A DNA stretch of 7,998 nt from a bacterium (GTDB lineage Bacteria > Zhuqueibacterota > Zhuqueibacteria > Thermofontimicrobiales > Thermofontimicrobiaceae), in assembly GCA_011046315.1 (NCBI GenBank), contig DSAU01000583.1, positions 1-7,998 on the forward strand, read 5' to 3'. Made by a program: the position numbers and the translations under genes. How positions within the stretch are numbered: the stretch's first letter is position 1; every line of letters begins with the position of its first letter. Positions 6,897 to 7,998 of the stretch are shown one piece after another. Under the pieces are notes generated by a model that did not search any database, was not told the origin of the DNA, and saw only the letters and a program-made list of their open reading frames with translations.

Positions 6897-6900
6897 AACC

Positions 6901-6928
6901 GAATTTCGTAAACTTACGTCAGAAATTC
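6901..6928. promoter_or_regulatory. Candidate TetR operator 2, nested inverted repeat
   Basis: An outer pair, GAATTT (6901-6906) with AAATTC (6923-6928), encloses an inner pair, CGTAA (6907-6911) with TTACG (6914-6918). Four extra bases on the right arm break the symmetry. CGAATTT also occurs at 6873-6879 in site 1's flank as CGAATTTACG, so related half-sites seem to repeat across 6873-6928. It may be a second operator or an operator for the divergent gene. Confidence 0.38.
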
Positions 6929-7026
6929 TACCTCATTATCAAAGCCTTTGTTCCACAATTAACGCGATAGATGAATACGAACATCTTCCCTGGCGATGTG
7001 ATCGGTAATCAAGCGACTGCTATTAG

Positions 7027-7045
7027 TGGAAAGAATTCTTCTCCA
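7027..7045. repeat. Short inverted repeat around AAGAATTCTT
   Basis: A perfect 10-bp palindrome, AAGAATTCTT (7031-7040), is flanked by TGGA (7027-7030) and TCCA (7042-7045), with one extra C. It lies about 180 nt upstream of the HExxH gene, with no T-tract. It could be a regulator site for that gene or chance. Confidence 0.3.
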
Positions 7046-7207
7046 TTGAAAATCATAACTATCAACCCGCCTGCTTTCAATCGCTTGCAAAAAGTGATCA
7101 GTAACGCAGGCTACAAAATAATTTGTATAGGTTCGTCTGTTTTTTACATCAAATTGCTATAAAAATATTTGCATTTAATACTTATTTTTATTAATTTACA
7201 ATCCAAT

Positions 7208-7214
7208 AAAGGTG
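7208..7214 (+). promoter_or_regulatory. Ribosome binding site that sets the start at 7223
   Basis: AAAGGTG ends 8 nt before ATG 7223. The upstream in-frame ATG at 7169 has only A/T-rich sequence before it and would add 18 residues ([10 protein letters not shown]...). That extension is encoded by the leader and overlaps likely promoter sequence, so 7223 is preferred. Confidence 0.6.
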
Positions 7215-7222
7215 ATCGATCG

Positions 7223-7993
7223 ATGAAAATTTACCATTTCTTTGATAATGACTGGCAAAGTCGCATGAACATCAACCTCTCTGATACGACGGCGGTCATG
7301 ACAGAAATCGCTTCCGGCACCGACACTACCGCGTTGGTAATTGCGGCATATCTGGTGACACACCCCAGAGGAACCAGTGGCGCCGCTTATGTGCAAAATT
7401 GGCTCGGTCGCAGACGTTTCAATAGCGGCCGTGGTCGCTGGGGCTTTATTCAACGTTTTCAGCTCCCCCTTGACCTGCCACAAAAGTATAAATTGATTCG
7501 ACTGCATTTCGGAGGGGATCGGGTAGTTTACCCCCTTCGCCAGTTTGACCGCTACGGTTGGGAGCTTTACTATCAATCGTTTTCTGACCACCTCGCTTTT
7601 CTTTTCGCCCATGAGTTGCATCATTATCGGCGCCATCATCTCCAATTACATCCCCGCGAGGGAGAGCAGTCTGCCAACAAATGGGCGCTTCAACGGGCTC
7701 GGGAGCATGGTTTCCGGGTAGAAGGTCAAAAACAACGGCACAATCGATCCCGTATAAAAATATCAACTCTGTTTCGATCTCATCTCAGTTATGATCCTTA
7801 CAAAAAGTACCGTGATTTGAAAACGGGCGATAAAATATTGATTCAATATGACCCTCGTGGTCGTTATCAGCATAAGCAGGCGCTGGTGCTGCGTCCACTT
7901 CGGCAAAATTCAAGACGAATAGTGATCGAAACCGACGATGGCCATCGCTGGCGCTGGCCGCTGGAATGGGTGACTCCCATTTCCGGAAAATGA
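7223..7993 (+). CDS. Predicted zinc metallopeptidase-like protein (HExxH...E) of unrecognised family
   Basis: This is a 256-aa, strongly basic, Arg/His-rich protein. The central motif HELHH (130-134) fits the HExxH zinc site. It is followed by EQSANKWAL (148-156), where Glu148 is placed like the third ligand of gluzincin-type peptidases (E-x-x-A-[ND]). Residues about 88-120 look like beta strands leading into the active-site helix, [19 protein letters not shown] (121-139). A His/Arg-rich linker (about 160-185) leads to a C-terminal beta-rich domain (about 195-256). There [25 protein letters not shown] and WPLEWV suggest a small SH3/KOW-like barrel. No signal peptide or membrane segment, so likely cytoplasmic. 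Basic charge suggests contact with nucleic acid or ribosomes (inference). The stop at 7991-7993 is inside the window. It is divergent from the operon and need not be related to it. SprT-like or ImmA/IrrE-like relatives are possible but not demonstrated. Confidence 0.7.
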
Positions 7994-7998
7994 AAAAA

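Larger units (their letters stand above)
6846..7222. other. 377-bp divergent intergenic region
   Basis: This region separates tetR (minus strand) from the HExxH protein gene (plus strand). The tetR side holds its ribosome site and the two palindromes. The middle part (about 6930-7140) shows no convincing gene: a 63-codon plus-strand ORF at 6971-7162 lacks a ribosome site and recognisable features. The last 60 nt before 7223 are very A+T-rich and contain weak promoter-like elements, such as TTGCAT (7169-7174) followed after 17 nt by TAATTT (7192-7197). No tRNA or other structured RNA was recognised. Confidence 0.6.

Noticed and set aside
6998..7104. Direct repeat GTGATC(G/A)GTAA at 6998-7008 and 7094-7104
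   Set aside because: Eleven bases with one mismatch in two copies is within chance for this length. No further copies were seen in the window.
6971..7162. 63-codon plus-strand ORF in the divergent intergenic region
   Set aside because: There is no Shine-Dalgarno sequence before the ATG, no recognisable domain or signal, and it ends in the A/T-rich leader of the next gene. The length is easily reached by chance.
7169..7222. 18-residue N-terminal extension of the HExxH protein as a signal peptide ([10 protein letters not shown])
   Set aside because: It is hydrophobic at first sight but short and without a cleavage site. The clear ribosome site is just before ATG 7223, and the extension is encoded by A/T-rich leader sequence.
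7196..7645. 149-codon minus-strand ORF opposite the HExxH gene (also one at 7446-7766)
   Set aside because: The plus-strand frame carries a ribosome site and a HExxH...E signature. The antisense frames read as low-complexity shadows of it.
1..7998. CRISPR arrays, tRNA or rRNA genes, insertion-sequence ends
   Set aside because: I saw no regularly spaced repeats, cloverleaf-like segments, rRNA-like blocks, transposase genes or terminal inverted repeats.

Overview
The window reads as chromosomal DNA of a diderm (Gram-negative) bacterium. It encodes an outer-membrane beta-barrel protein, a LolA-like periplasmic protein and a lipoprotein. Signal peptides ending in 'LFSQ', moderate A+T content and the gene set suggest the FCB group (Bacteroidota/Calditrichota/KSB1-like lineages). 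This placement is an inference from style, not from a marker gene.

Layout. Positions 1-211 are an A+T-rich leader with a weak candidate promoter and a 29-codon ORF of doubtful reality. A plus-strand gene (212-1084) encodes a DUF1961/YesU-like concanavalin-fold lipoprotein. It converges on a six-gene minus-strand operon that runs from 6845 down to 1124. In transcription order this is: TetR-type regulator, outer-membrane beta-barrel protein, LolD/MacB-type ABC ATPase, two FtsX/MacB-fold permeases, and a LolA-like protein of the 'outer membrane lipoprotein-sorting protein' family. The last four genes are linked by 4-nt ATGA overlaps and the first two are 1 nt apart. The only real break is about 90 nt between the barrel gene and the ATPase gene. 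That gap holds an inverted repeat with a T-tract facing the plus strand and what looks like a remnant of a dispersed repeat. A 377-bp divergent region (6846-7222) follows, with two palindromes just upstream of tetR that are good candidates for its operators. Last is a plus-strand gene (7223-7993) encoding a very basic protein with a HExxH...E zinc-peptidase signature and a small beta-rich C-terminal domain; I do not recognise its family.

How the genes fit together. The operon resembles a dedicated Lol-like envelope machine: a heterodimeric ABC extractor in the inner membrane, a periplasmic LolA-fold carrier and an outer-membrane barrel, apparently autoregulated by a TetR repressor that may sense the substrate. 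The substrate is unknown; a lipid, lipoprotein or other hydrophobic compound is inferred from the families. This is the most interesting system in the window. The HExxH protein is the most novel single gene.
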